Positions 1 through 11,142 of a DNA stretch of 64,000 nucleotides are shown here, one piece after another. Positions within the stretch are counted from its first letter, which is position 1; each line of letters opens with the position of its first letter. The notes beneath the pieces are model-generated. The model made no database searches. It worked only from the letters and a program-made list of their open reading frames with translations, and was not told the DNA's origin. This stretch comes from Muricea muricata (lineage: Eukaryota; Cnidaria; Anthozoa; Malacalcyonacea; Plexauridae). The stretch lies in the NCBI GenBank assembly GCA_963855995.1, contig OY979716.1, positions 40,943,818-41,007,817 of the forward strand, written 5' to 3'. A program made the position numbers and the translations under genes.

Positions 1-64
1 CAGCAAAACATGATGTTTTGGCCAATCAGAACTCCTGAATATTGCGTAAAGTTAGGCAAACCCC

Positions 65-196
65 CGCAAAGTTTAGGCAAACGTCATTTTGCCTAACTCG
101 AGATCAGTTATAAAATCTGGACTGTCATAAACGCCGCAAAATTAATGCAAAGTCGTTTTGCCTTAACTAGAGGTCAGTGAGAGTAACTGGACCGCC
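65..196. repeat. Two-unit tandem repeat, ~66 bp unit
   Basis: Two diverged head-to-tail copies, each running from CGCAAA through a TTTGCCT block to CTGGAC. The second copy starts near 134. No coding potential is seen. Confidence 0.6.
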
Positions 197-269
197 AACA
201 AATGTAAAATATGTATTTCTGTATTAAATTTAATTTTGGAGAGATAACTATCGCTAGAATTTTTAATTA

Positions 270-713
270 GTGAAATTTTGCGTATGTCGCGTGCCTAACT
301 GGACTACCCCTAGATCCGCCCCTGGACTAAGGAATTGTTATGACTGCAAGAAGTTCCATACTTCTGCATTCCATCATCCTCCTGTTGGTCCCTTACCCAC
401 AGACCGAAAAGTCGGATCGGTCCCTTTTGAGGTTCTGGGCGTGGACTGCGCAGGTCCTATAACCTATACATTTTGCACGAAACGAATCGGCAAGGCGTAC
501 GTTCTCCTATTTGGCTGCAGCCACACGCGAGCAATTTACTTAGAAGTGCTTCCAGATCAGACAGCTTGAAAGTTGCATCAGAAACCTTAAGCGTTTCATA
601 GCGAGAAAGGGCAGACCAAAGAAAATCTATTCAGACAACAGAAAGACCTTCATAGCAGCAGCAAATTGGATGAAAAAGATCATGAAGCAAGAGCATTTTC
701 AAAACTTCCTCGT
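270..713 (+). pseudogene. BEL/Pao retrotransposon integrase relic
   Basis: Translation shows a zinc-binding tail (NCYDCKKFH), then the start of a retroviral-type integrase core (EVLGVDCAGP, with the first catalytic Asp), then LLFGCSHTRAIYLEVL, which is the typical BEL/Pao wording. The frame breaks at a stop near 567. It resumes from about 574 in another frame with LKRFIARKGRPKKIYSDN, which holds the second catalytic Asp, and dissolves by about 713. There is no RT, gag or LTR nearby, so this is an isolated 3' fragment. Family assignment rests on the integrase motifs only. Confidence 0.75.
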
Positions 714-734
714 CCGTCAAGTTTTTTTCATTTT

Positions 735-935
735 TTTTTGTAAGAAAAACGATGTTTCCGACCGTGAAGAAAAGTTATAGCATTTTAACACGGTTTTTGT
801 TAAAATTTTTATAGCGTAATTGTTTTTTCAATTTTTTTGTTTGTTTTTTTCGTAAGAAAAAGGATGGATGTAAGAAAAATTATAACATTTTGAGCACGGT
901 TTTTTCTAAAATTTTTTTTCGGCGACTTTTGAGAA
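735..935. repeat. Imperfect duplication, T-rich
   Basis: Two similar stretches (about 735-822 and 848-930) each contain GTAAGAAAAA, then TTATA-CATTTT, then CACGGTTTTT. They look like an old tandem duplication in AT-rich DNA without genes. Confidence 0.4.
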
Positions 936-1110
936 CCGTTATTTTCTCCGTTCACCAAAAATTTTGCCAATGTGGTTAAAAACGAAATAAAAAGTTTTCT
1001 GTATCAGACTGTATGATACAAAGAAGTTGTCAATTTTTGAAGAATTTTTCTAAAAAAAAAATCAGCAAAATAGACCAAAAGGTATTTTGGAAAGAGTTAT
1101 AATTCTTACA

Positions 1111-1700
1111 CTAGACGCAAACTCTTCAAGACAAGAGCAGGAATTGATCCCAGCTACATTTGTTGAGACACTTTTACTTGACCACTAGACTATGTTGGTT
1201 AAGTTGTCTAAGCGTTCTAGCCTACACTTAATTTTAAAAATTGACCAAAGCCAAAACAATTTTTGCCAAAGGCAAGTATTGATCCTAGCCTCAGTGATTG
1301 ATACTGATCGATCCATATTGTCTTGACCACCAGACAATGTTAGCTACCCTATTCTTCAACGTGGTTTAAATTGGTTAACTAGCTAGCTCATTCGGTTAAA
1401 AGTGGGTAAATAATTTAAACCACATTGGAAGAGCGTAATAGCCAACATAGTCTGGTGGTCAAAGCAAAGTGGTGTAAATCAACAACTCAGCTGAGCGATA
1501 ATTCCATCGCTCTGAATTGTTTTCAATTTGGTCATGCTTAAGAATTAATTATAGGATTGAGAAAATACCGCTTAGACAATTTAGACTAAGTTGCAAGTGC
1601 GTAATAGCAAACATAGTCTAGTGGCTAGTGCAAAATGAGAGTAGATAAATGATCACGTCTACAATTAAGAGCTTCAATACAGGAATAAAATGCAGTTTTT
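1111..1700. repeat. Cluster of tRNA-derived SINE heads in both orientations
   Basis: Four copies of a tRNA-like promoter segment. On the minus strand (about 1111-1215 and 1290-1365) an A-box-like TAGTCTAGTGG is followed about 35 nt later by a B-box-like GGATCAATTCC. On the plus strand (about 1405-1520 and 1590-1690) TAGTCTGGTGG or TAGTCTAGTGG follows AGCGTAATAGC. Copies two and three face each other and make an imperfect hairpin of about 50-bp arms centred near 1393. None folds as an intact tRNA, so a Pol III SINE family is the better reading. Confidence 0.5.
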
Positions 1701-1954
1701 AAATCCAGAGAAATAAGAAAAAAAAACAAGATAAAACGCCTTCATTTCGGGGATAACAAATGTTAAAAAATGCAACTATTATGTCCTACAATTTCTAACT
1801 GTGTGGTTGCAATGTATAATGGATACAGAATGCAAGAAATCCTCGCATAAAAGATGGATAACATGGAGAACGACGTTGGGCGTCGGCGTGGCAGACACCT
1901 CCAGGAAACCAAAAACTTACAGATTCACTAAATGAAGTGTTCCAGTGTCACAGG

Positions 1955-2100
1955 AAAGTCGCCCCCCCCCCTTTCCAGGGGGGCGATATTCCTAGGAATT
2001 TCGCCCCTAGGAGGGCGAACCTAGGAATATTGCCACCCTGGGGGGAAATTTCCTAGGAATTTCACCCCCCCCCCCCCTTTAGGAATTTCGCCCTCCCATC
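1955..2100. repeat. C/G-rich minisatellite block
   Basis: Runs of 9 to 14 C alternate with CCTAGGAATTTCGCCC-like motifs, in both orientations. This is a degenerate, partly palindromic minisatellite. Confidence 0.6.
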
Positions 2101-2329
2101 TATTCGCACTCACTGGGACTGTATCTACTTCGCCAAATTTAGCTAAAGAAGGAGCGCGTAGTGCGACAATCATTACTCGCCCTTCGGGCTCGCGCTTTAG
2201 TTTAGTTTAGTTTAGGCATAGCGCTTCTTTGAAAGTCATACGGACAATTCAACGTGTCAAAGTCCCGCCGTCAGTGGAGTCCGCGGTACAAGTTAAAAAA
2301 GGCAAAATGGACTCGGACAACCGAATCAC

Positions 2330-2720
2330 AAAGAGCTATTTCTCGAACGCTGGTTGAAGAAAGGTATAATTACGCTGAGGTGGCAAAAAGGACCAAAGCT
2401 GCCGTGGCCTAGACGTAGAAACGATTTGAGAAGACTGGCAGTGATAGAAACAGATAATGCAGCAGTCGTCCCCGACGCAGTTGAGATAACTTAAATCGTT
2501 GACAATGTCGAGATATTCTGCTAGAAATTAGTTTAAACGATGTGTTCATCTCGGCACGTACGTTGAATGTCTCGCAATCAAGTCTGTCAAAATATGCCAT
2601 TAAGTCAAAATATGTTAAGATATTACGCTAGAAAATGAGTTTCACGATGCGTCTATCTCGGCCAACACGAGAATGACAGCGGTATCACTCAAACGTCAAA
2701 TAAACTACCTAGCAACTGAT
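2330..2720 (+). pseudogene. Decayed mariner-like transposase HTH region
   Basis: Conceptual translation with several stops reads YNYAEVAKRTKAAVA, then KRFEKTGSDRNR, SSRPRRS and ISARTLNVSQSSLSKYA. This resembles the paired-type helix-turn-helix of mariner/Tc1-class transposases (the KTGS...GRPRS linker). About 105 bp downstream the last third is repeated in diverged form (GATATTACGCTAGAAAATGAG), suggesting an internal tandem duplication. No DDE domain follows. Confidence 0.35.
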
Positions 2721-3016
2721 ATTATACGAGCAAATCAAATTCATTAAAAATACGCCTAATGCTGAGCATATAGTTTCCAATTGATCGTACCAGAGTCATT
2801 CTGGACAATATGATATAATCTAGATCCACCTTTTCTTTTGTCAGCTGTTTTAAAAATAGTCATAATAAATGTAGATCGTCGTACATACTCTATCACATCG
2901 TTCACTTTGATATATTGACGACATTCACGACCAAATGGAAAATAGACTTTAGAAACGCAGTCAAAAACTAGATGCTACTTCGTTTGAATTGAGAACTGAT
3001 CCGCTATTAAGACTGG

Positions 3017-3808
3017 TCATTCTTTTCTTGCTGTGATTGAAAGACTCGGCATTATAAAGTCGATACTTCCATCATCATGAAAAGTAGCACACTCAGCCAT
3101 AACTTTTTTCACAAACTCTTGATCATACTCGTCTAGGTTTCGATGACTGGACGCTTTCACCCAACGGTTCAAATCTTCATACGATTTAAGGTGTGCTGGA
3201 TACAAGACTGGCTCAACCACAACATGTGTAAATAACCCCATGTCTTGAAAAAGCTTTCGATACTCATCTGAAGACAAGGAATGCAAGTCGTCATTTCCAT
3301 GACCGCTAGCCAAACCTGGGCCTTTCTTATCCTGACAAGTAATGGCCAACTTTCCTCCAGATTTTAAGGATCGATGCGCTTTCTTTATGTACAACTTTTT
3401 GTGCTCGTCAGGAAACCAGTGAAATGCGTATGTGGTGATATGGACGTCGTAATATGGCTCATTTTCGTGTGGAAATCCAGACACACTGTCACCAACATGG
3501 AACTCAAGATTACCAACATCTTTAAATTTCTCTTGTGCAATTTTGATTCTTGCCACATCAGGATCGATTCCGACTGCTTCACCATCAGGGCCAACTATAT
3601 CAGCGATATATTTCGTGACGTCGCCTGTACCACAGCCCATATCTAACACTTTGGCCGCTTGACCATGAAAGATGTTCAAACCGTTGATGAACTTACAGCC
3701 AGCTTCATATTGTGGCTGACTTAACGCGTCATAGGCTGCAGCAGCTTCGGCCATATCGGTTCTTTTTGTTGACATTGAAGATATTTGCATAACGATAAGT
3801 GAGCCCAT
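3017..3808 (-). CDS. SAM-dependent class I methyltransferase, single exon
   Basis: The 263-residue ORF is intact. Motif I VLDMGCGTG lies at residues 54-62, the ribose-binding acidic residue in GIDPD at about 82, GDS at 106-108, YDVHITTYAFHW at 120-131, and a LKSGGKL strand-turn at 148-154. These form the Rossmann core of a methyltransferase_11/25-type enzyme. The length and the FHW motif fit the juvenile-hormone-acid-methyltransferase-like subgroup that is common in invertebrates, but the substrate cannot be read from the sequence. The first ATG is at 3808; internal ATGs at residues 12 and 19 are equally plausible starts. No intron is evident. It is the only clearly intact host-type gene in the first 25 kb. 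Confidence 0.85.
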   Translation of the reverse strand: MGSLIVMQISSMSTKRTDMAEAAAAYDALSQPQYEAGCKFINGLNIFHGQAAKVLDMGCGTGDVTKYIADIVGPDGEAVGIDPDVARIKIAQEKFKDVGNLEFHVGDSVSGFPHENEPYYDVHITTYAFHWFPDEHKKLYIKKAHRSLKSGGKLAITCQDKKGPGLASGHGNDDLHSLSSDEYRKLFQDMGLFTHVVVEPVLYPAHLKSYEDLNRWVKASSHRNLDEYDQEFVKKVMAECATFHDDGSIDFIMPSLSITARKE

Positions 3809-4620
3809 CCAAGCACTATTAATGTTTCCGCTAATTTCATCGAATAATTTTCATGTTCACCTTACCGCAATATTCTTCGGTATTTTAAAAATTTAAGAAC
3901 AGTACAGTAAATAGCTTGGTAAATAGTATATAGTAATTAAAATAGCCCAAAGATCTCAAGAATAGTAAAGTTGATATGACTAATTCGTGAATCTTGAGAA
4001 AGGACATTAAATACGTCAAGTGATTTACATGCATTGTAGGTATGATTAATGAGTTGTTTTCCTGCACGGAAATATTTTAAGAGTTACGTTATATATTGTC
4101 TTATATCAGTTCAGCAGCAAGAGATGATTCATTTTATGACCTGATAAACCTGATCCACCGGATAGTGATTTTTTAACTGTCACATATGCGCATAAAAGCG
4201 ATGATATAGGAGTTATTGCATTCCCAAGAAATCAATTTAATTTAATCAAAAAAGTATTTATATTGTGCTAAAACTATAGCGCATATTACAGCTTAAGTTA
4301 TATAAAGATTCAGGTACAAATCTTATGTATAAAAAGGATCTTTTACAAAAGTTCAAAATGTAATATGACTAAAACTACAGTTCTTTCTATTAATCAAAGG
4401 ACTTTAAAAACAAAAAGGTCTTTAAAAGCTTCTTAAAAGATGAAACGTTTGAAGTTTCTCGAATACTAAGAGGTAAGCTATTCTACACAACAGAACCGGC
4501 TTTACTCGAAGATCTTGAACTTTAATATGGGTTTTACCAGTTACTGAACACGTTTAGAAAGTTATATTCAATAGAAATAACAAACCTAGTATTATGACAG
4601 TCAGTCTACAATGTAGCTTT
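3809..4620. other. Intergenic, no gene recognised
   Basis: AT-rich DNA upstream of the methyltransferase. I see no conserved coding, clear repeat or promoter element. Confidence 0.5.
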
Positions 4621-4621
4621 T

Positions 4622-4865
4622 CTATTTTCGCAAGGCAAACTCATTGATAATGACAGATTGGTCCAAGTCATTCATAACGACTAATTCGATACTCATGATC
4701 GCCAGACTTACTAAGCGGTCTTCCCTTCGACCATAAATATACGCAACCAATTCTTGATAAGCTCTAGTTCTGAAAACATCTTTCACCACTGCAGTTTGCG
4801 ACCATCAGGACCAGGCAAATTCTTAGAGCAATCTCAACATTTGAAAATGTTTCTTGTATATGTTT
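4622..4865 (-). pseudogene. hAT transposase C-terminal dimerisation relic
   Basis: Read on the minus strand, the segment gives FSNVEIALRICLVLMVANCS, then GERCF, ELELIKN, REDRLVSLAIMSIELVV and INEFALRK before a stop. This matches the C-terminus of ZMYM1-like hAT transposases (NVEIALRIYLxLMVxNCSGERSFS ... RLSxLAxxSIE ... FAxxK) and needs two frameshifts. Only the last ~75 residues survive. Confidence 0.7.
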
Positions 4866-4959
4866 GGATATGATGAGTTTGTACAGGAAGAGCTCAGTGC
4901 TGATATCTTCATGTATTTATTTTCACCTGTTCTGTATGAGGGGTCTGTATGAGCGCCAA

Positions 4960-5305
4960 AATGCAGTTCTTAATTCTGTTATGTTAAATCTAAATTCTGT
5001 TATTCAAAATAATCATTATGTCAGAACGCAATTTAAGCGTCTATAACAAAATTTAACACAGCAGAACAAAATTTGGGGCGGAATAATAAAATTTAAAACA
5101 GAACAGAATTTAGAACAACGACAGAATTTGAGACAACACAACACAATTTAATCAATCATAATAAAATTTGCAATTGCACCACAAAATCTCAAACAGCAAC
5201 ACAAAATATTTGGTAAGGGAACAAAAATTTACCGACAAGTTCCAAATTCTGTTCTATTGTTTCAAATTCCGTTCTGCTGTCTCAAATTCTATTCTGCCGT
5301 TTGGA
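4960..5305. repeat. Degenerate AAATTCTGTT / AACAGAATTT repeat block
   Basis: Dozens of loose copies of an AACA-GAAC-AAAATTT motif at roughly 15-25 bp spacing. The flanks (about 4970-5005 and 5245-5300) carry the motif in the opposite orientation to the middle (5050-5215), so the block is palindromic overall. Confidence 0.5.
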
Positions 5306-5332
5306 CCGGAAGTAATGCGCAAGCTTGACTTC

Positions 5333-5415
5333 ATAGATAGATAGATAGTTTATTATAACAAAAAGACCTTCCTTAAGAGCTTAAGGCCTTAAGAGCTTAA
5401 GGCCTTAAGAGCTGA
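5333..5415. repeat. GATA microsatellite plus short tandem repeat
   Basis: About four GATA units (5333-5350) are followed by three copies of CTTAAGAGCTTAAGGC (5372-5412), a 17-bp tandem repeat. Confidence 0.7.
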
Positions 5416-6416
5416 ATTGTGCTTATGTTTACAATTTCGAATTATTTAAAATGTCTTTAAATACAATATTTACAAGATTTAACTTCGATTAATATATTTA
5501 CAAGATAATCATGCTTATAAATTTGATCGTATTATTATTTAAAATATCTATTCGAATTATGTATTATAAAACTGTCATTTAATCTATTCGTCTTACACAC
5601 AGGAATATTAAAGTATCTCTGTTTCCTTAAGAAAGGACCGTCAATTTTTCCTTAGGCAGATGGAAGTAGGCTCTTTAGTTTGTGATTTAGGTTGTTCATT
5701 ATTTCGTTAAATAGTTTCGTAGTTAATGTCACCCTCCGGTCATGTAGTGACAAAATACTAAATGATAACCTGAGTGTCTTTCGCTACACTTGGCAAGTTG
5801 CGGGCGGAGGCGGCGGGCGAGAAGACGAGAAAAATAAAGCCTGACACAATTCTTGACATGGCTGCATGTATGCCGCCCACTTAGTAATTACCTGGAATTC
5901 TAATTTACAGAAAATAATAACCTTTGACGAATGTTACAAGGAATTTAGACAAAAAGCGGTATTGTAGTATTATATTACTGATTTTTTAACAATAGTTATA
6001 TTAAAAAGTTATTTACTTCCTTGTAAAGAAGCAAATTTTAAGAAATTGTATTATATAAATAACAATATATACGGCGACATTTTCTCTATCAAGACCAGTC
6101 AAGACGTATATTTTTCGGAATAAATCGCTGTAGAAAATTTTCAAACAAATCGCTGTAGTTTTCCCTACATTTTTGCGAAGTTTCATACGAAAATACAAAA
6201 AGTATATGCTTTAACGAACCTGTAGCGTAGAGTACAATCTACAAATAATGGTAATCTACAAAGGTCGCCATACGTAAACAGAAAACATACTCGCCTCTGC
6301 TCGCCTTGTACACGAACCAATCAGAATCGAGCTTTACGCTTTTTTTGTTTAATCAGCCAATCAGACAAAAAAGCCAGAATCTGGCTTTTTACATGCGGCC
6401 AGGTAAAGAGTTGTAT
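5416..6416. other. No gene recognised
   Basis: AT-rich sequence with short spurious ORFs only. It may include the 3' UTR of the LINE that follows on the minus strand. Confidence 0.4.
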
Positions 6417-6480
6417 CAGGCCCTCCTTCATTCGCGCCCACTACCAGTCAAATGCTAGCAAATGAAGGAAAGGGCCTGAC
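6417..6480. repeat. Hairpin next to the LINE 3' end
   Basis: TCAGGCCCTCCTTCATT (6417-6433) pairs with AATGAAGGAAAGGGCCTGA (6461-6479), loop about 27 nt. It lies just beyond the last RT codons of the minus-strand LINE. Confidence 0.6.
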
Positions 6481-6489
6481 TTTGTCAGG

Positions 6490-9400
6490 TTAGTTAAATG
6501 ATTCCAAGACTTCTTGATAATGCAACTCTGGGAAAATTATGCCAAAAGCGCGTTTTTGAAGTCTTTCCAGATCATTAGACAGGTACTGCGGTAATGAGTC
6601 TTGGAATGCCTCGCAAGCATACTCAATAACAGGGCGAATACATGTCACATAGAACTGAATTAAATCTTCTGGTGGTAACCCGGCACGCTTTAGTTGTCTA
6701 AGGAAATATAGCCGTGTCGACACCTTTTTACACGTGTTGGCTATATGGGAATTCCATTTAAGGTCGTTAGATAGGGTAACGCCCAATAATTTTACAACAA
6801 TTACCACTTCAACGTTCTTATTGTTGATAATTTTAGGGTCAAAAGATATATTCAGTGTGGAGAAACTTATCCTTAATTCTTTGCATTTGGTTTCCTTCAG
6901 TTCCATGCCATTTGCTTTGGACTTTTCGGCAAATACGTTTATATGGCTTTGAAGTAACGTCGAATCATTTTTTGCGACTGACTCAGACATAGTGGAGTCG
7001 TCGACATATCTCCAGGAATCGTCCACACCAGGGGCCGGTTGTATCAAAGGCGTTTAGCTTAAATGCTGGATAAGTCAAAAGTATAAAACAAGTTTGCATG
7101 CTGTAAAAACAAACCAGCTAAAGTTATTTGGCCTGAGAAGAACAATTATATATAAAACTAAATATTAATTCTACTAAACTCATAATTTCGGTTCCGTACT
7201 TGGTGTAAAAGTGACTTTTAAATTTCACTTATCCACCGTTTAAGCTAAACGCCTTTGATACAACCGGCCCCAGGTACATTAATGTCATCAATCATTATTG
7301 CAAATAGCCAGGGGCCTAACTTAGTGCCTTGAGGTACGCCTGCGTAGACATTGCTCCATTCTGACTGACAGTCATCACCCAATTTTACTCGTTGTTTACG
7401 GTTACTTAGGAAATCTAAAATCCAGTACTTAATAGTTTCGGGAATGTTATATGTTGATAACGTTTTGGCTAAAATGTTATGGTCGATCAGATCAAACGCC
7501 TTACGGAAATTAAATAACATAACTCTGGTGGTTGAGCCATTGCCATCAGTATTTTTAAACCAGGTGTGTAACATGGATATAAGTGCGTGGGTGGTGCAAG
7601 AGTTAGGTACAGTCCCAAATTGTGTTTGGTCGATCTTCTCCAAAACAGCAGGCTTCAAGAAAGGGCTCACAGCAAACTCCTCCCCAAGTTTTGACAGAAT
7701 GGGTGTTAATGAGATGGGACGCAGGTGATCATCGATATCCTGAATCAACTTCTCTTTGAGGATTGCAACTACGTCCGCTTTCTTTCATGATGGGGGCAAA
7801 TGGCATTCTTGATAGGAACAATTTAGAATATCTGTTACCGGGCTAGAAAAAAGATCAGCGTTTTCTTTAAGTAACCAATGCGGTATACCATCGAGGCTTT
7901 ATGCTCTTTTTGGGTTGAGTTTTATTAGTTTTTCAAAGATCTCTGCGGGTGTCACAATACACACGTTATCACTGACTGGCCGATGGTAGTAATCCAAGCG
8001 AAGAGGTTCAAAAGTGGACATGGGAGACAGGAAGGTGTTGTTGATCTCATTTGCTAGAGCTTTCTTTGTCGCACTTGATACCACTGAGCCTCTTTACTTC
8101 TTTCCACCAATTAGAAGGTTTGCATTGTTTCAAGTGTTGAACACTAGACTCATAATACTTGGCTCGGCAACTTTTCCTTTTTCGATTAACATGGTTTCTC
8201 AATCGTTTAAATTCATCAATATTTCCTTGGTTAAGCCCTTTTTGTCGATTTCTAATGAGGTTTGATAGTGTCGGATTCATCCACGGTGGATCGTTAGCTT
8301 TGCTCTTTTTACTACGTAACGGAAGAATATAATCCATACCAGTGTTGACAATCGTTTCCAATAAAAGGGTTTTCTCATCCCAATATTTTACTCTATCCAA
8401 CATATCAGGCATGTCTACTTGCTCGAGGTATGGACGCATTGCGAGTCGGGAGCTTGGTCTTAAGTCTCTCGCTTTCACAACCACAGTGTTCTCACGAATT
8501 TTACGACGCCCAATAGGGTTTATTTCAATAGACATATGGTCTGACAGACCAAAAGCCGCTCGCTTGGTGGGTTGGTCGAAAAATGTACTCAAGCTTGTTA
8601 ATACAATATCAAGAATATTATTTCCTCGAGTAGGGAATTTAACAAGTTGTTTTAAGTCATAACCAGTTCTTAAACGTGTTGTGTTGAGTTTGTTAAAGTC
8701 TCCTAGAAGTATAAATCCACAGCAAGGAAATCGTAACTCCATTAATGACAAGGAATTGGACAAGTAATTTAACATATCTTTATCATTTGCACTTGGGGGT
8801 GGTACACAGTTGCTGCAACTAGGTTTGTAATTCCTCTTGGTAATCTAACCGGGCGTAAACTAATCCAAAGTACTTCGAAAGAGTCATCAGATAATTCGTC
8901 CAGCCGTGAGAACTGAATGGTGTCTTTCACATATATACATACTCCACCATGGATTCGTTCGCTCCTGTCTCTACGAATTAGGATATTTCCCGGTACATGT
9001 ACTACATTATCATGAACTCTCAACTAAACACACGAGGTCATAGTTTTCTTGTTGGATAACCTCCCGCACTTCATCGATTTTAAGTGCAAGCGACATTACA
9101 TTTGAAAGTAGGAAAGTTGGAACGTATCCAGATTTAGACCCCTCTGATTTAGGAAATGATTTTAGTGGGACTTTAACAAGGTTGTTCGGGTTTCTATGCT
9201 TCCTTAAATTAGTGTTTTTACAGTATTTCCGTTGGGTAACTTGAATGGGGATATATTGGGGTGCTTTAACCATATTCGAACAACTATCTAATAGTAATAA
9301 CGGAACCACGTTAACGGGCTCAGTTAATTTATTGGAATTATGGCTTCTTAGTGGCGGCGATAAAAAGGAAGGTACACTGGAGTTTCCATCAAGGGGCTTG

Positions 9401-9840
9401 GGTATACTGCTCGAGATGGGACATAACGAGGTTGCGGTGGTAGACGAGAGGGATATGGTTCGTGAAGTGTTTGGGTGCTTTCGATTTCCTGCCAGCTCGT
9501 TTCTAGCTAATTCATAAGGGATATAATGCTGTTTCTTTGCCGATTCCCCAAAAAAGAGGAGGATTTCGGACCTCTACCTTTCTCGTCTTTACTGGTTTGC
9601 GCAGATCCAGGTTATTCACTAAGATTGCATGGGAAAAATCACATTCTTGCCCCTTTATACACCAGCCACGATGAACGATGAACAGACAAGGCTTGTCTTT
9701 CTTTTGCGTAGGTAAACTAGTCTGCGGATCATCTATTTGCTTTGGCAGTGGGATAACTTGGTCATCAGCTGTTGCGGTTTTGCTTGGTTTGCATTGAATT
9801 TGATTTGGAAATGGGATAACTTGATCATAATTTATGATAA
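6490..9840 (-). pseudogene. APE-type LINE retrotransposon with CCCH ORF1, decayed
   Basis: From high to low coordinate: an ORF1-like part (about 9835-9520) with a CCCH zinc finger (C-x8-C-x5-C-x3-H, starting CLFIVHRGWC); a linker; an apurinic-type endonuclease (about 9150-8500) with RIHGGVCIYV, LLGDFN and GLSDHMS; then RT with LRPISLTPILSKLGEE, FRKAFDLIDHNIL, GVPQGTKLGPWLF and the catalytic YVDD (near 7005). The thumb region ends near 6490. Several frameshifts break it, and a MITE splits the RT at 7033-7269. The domain order fits CR1/L2-like clades; the clade is not assigned. The 5' boundary near 9840 is approximate. Confidence 0.85.
7033..7269. mobile_element. 237-bp MITE inserted in the LINE RT, 5-bp TSD CCAGG
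   Basis: Termini are GGCCGGTTGTATCAAAGGCG and its complement, with about 40-bp near-perfect inverted repeats. CCAGG is duplicated at 7028-7032 and 7270-7274. Excising the element and one CCAGG rejoins the RT reading frame directly before the YVDD box, which confirms the boundaries. There is no ORF. The 5-bp CCWGG-type target is unusual and I do not assign a superfamily. Confidence 0.9.
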
Positions 9841-9904
9841 TTGTAATATATTATTAAAATTCATCAAAATATTTCGAGCGAAATATTGCAATCTGCAAAA
9901 CAAA

Positions 9905-10638
9905 ATGGCTGCTCGGGAAGATGGTTTGTCTTCCCGATACATATCGCTGTTGGAGGAGGTTAAAGTCCTACTTGAAAATAAAAACGATGGTGGAAGCAGT
10001 TCATCAAATGCAAGTATTCCACATATTTCAGAGGAATTGTATTGCCCAAGTCTGCAAACTGGCACGACGTGTTGGAGATCAAATATGTACCTCAAGGTCG
10101 AGCACACCATCTAATTCGTTAATACCTGTACCTACGCAACGACAAAAAAGAGTAATTGAAAACTTTAGATCGTTGTTTTCACCTTACGGGCCGTCTGCAA
10201 GGAGTAGTTGGTTGCGCCCTCCTCCTGGAAAAAACCCAAGAAAGGCCCATTCCAAGTCAAAGAAACGTGGACACACGAATTTTTCTGTCTAGCTAGCACT
10301 GATGCGATGCGTGTACCATCTCGCAAGGAAAAATCAAACTTCAGAATGCTGGCCTTGGAAAGAAAAAGGTAGTCTTCAGCTGTAAAGCATCAGCTTTAGA
10401 AGTACAAAGAGTTCTGGAGGGAATCTATCCTAAGCTCAAAACAACTGGAGGATTTGAATTACTTAGAAGTGGCTCTCCCTGTTCATCATCACTCGTATTG
10501 ATAAAGCCTCCTGCTGCGGGTTATTCAGTGCCGTTCTTACGCGATTCAGCCAGGCTGGGACAAGCATTAGTTTACATTAGGCCTCTCCTAAGAAGTTTGG
10601 AGATCACTTCTGTGGATGTAGAAGATACAGAAGAGGAG
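9905..10638 (+). pseudogene. HECT E3 ligase (G2E3-like), N-terminal exon
   Basis: Starts with ATG in MAAREDGLSSRYISLLEEV. It continues through PSARSSWLRPPPGK, WTHEFFCLAS and AGLGKKKVVF, then the family-typical GGFELLRSG and a VPFLRDSARLGQALVYIRPL block, ending at a GAG/GTATGT donor in phase 0 (10638/10639). At least three small frameshifts separate these pieces. The same block order is found ahead of HECT domains in the large G2/M-phase-specific-E3-ligase-like families of cnidarians and fish. The partner exon with the HECT domain is at 25.3-27.3 kb. Decay suggests a pseudogene; assembly indels are an alternative. Confidence 0.65.
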
Positions 10639-11142
10639 GTATGTATTAGAAAATATAATTAATTTTAATAATTCGCACATCTAGTATTTAATAGGATGAA
10701 GTTACCACATATAAAATATACTAACTCAATGCCAATAATAGGCCTACCCCTTCACATGGATTAATTATCTGCGTTACGTAGTTTAGCAGATAATTGTTAT
10801 CTAATTGTTTGTATGAGAATAATTGATATGCATTACGCATTCCTTTGTTCTATTAATATAAATACCTGTATCCACGCTATAACGAGTTCTCGCTGCTAAC
10901 ACGTTACTTCAGTCAAACTTACTTTCCTTTAGGATTCTGTTATGTTGTTCATTCCATTTAATGTTCTCCATCACCTTTTAGTCAATTACAATCCTTGATT
11001 TTAAGAATTTTATTCCTCTATTTATTCATTTATTTATTTCTTTATTTTTACACAGTGCTTGCAATATGGTCACTTGCAATGGAACTGCTATTCCCAACGC
11101 ACTGCACCTGGAGTTAATAACACATCGTCCAGTTGACTATGT
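10639..11142. other. Start of the large intron, 5' flank of the DIRS-like element
   Basis: No coding signal. AT-rich; it probably contains the 5' terminal region of the tyrosine-recombinase element, but no inverted terminal repeat could be recognised by eye. Confidence 0.4.

Noticed and set aside
1590-1640. Functional tRNA gene
   Set aside because: A-box-like sequence only; acceptor and anticodon stems do not form.
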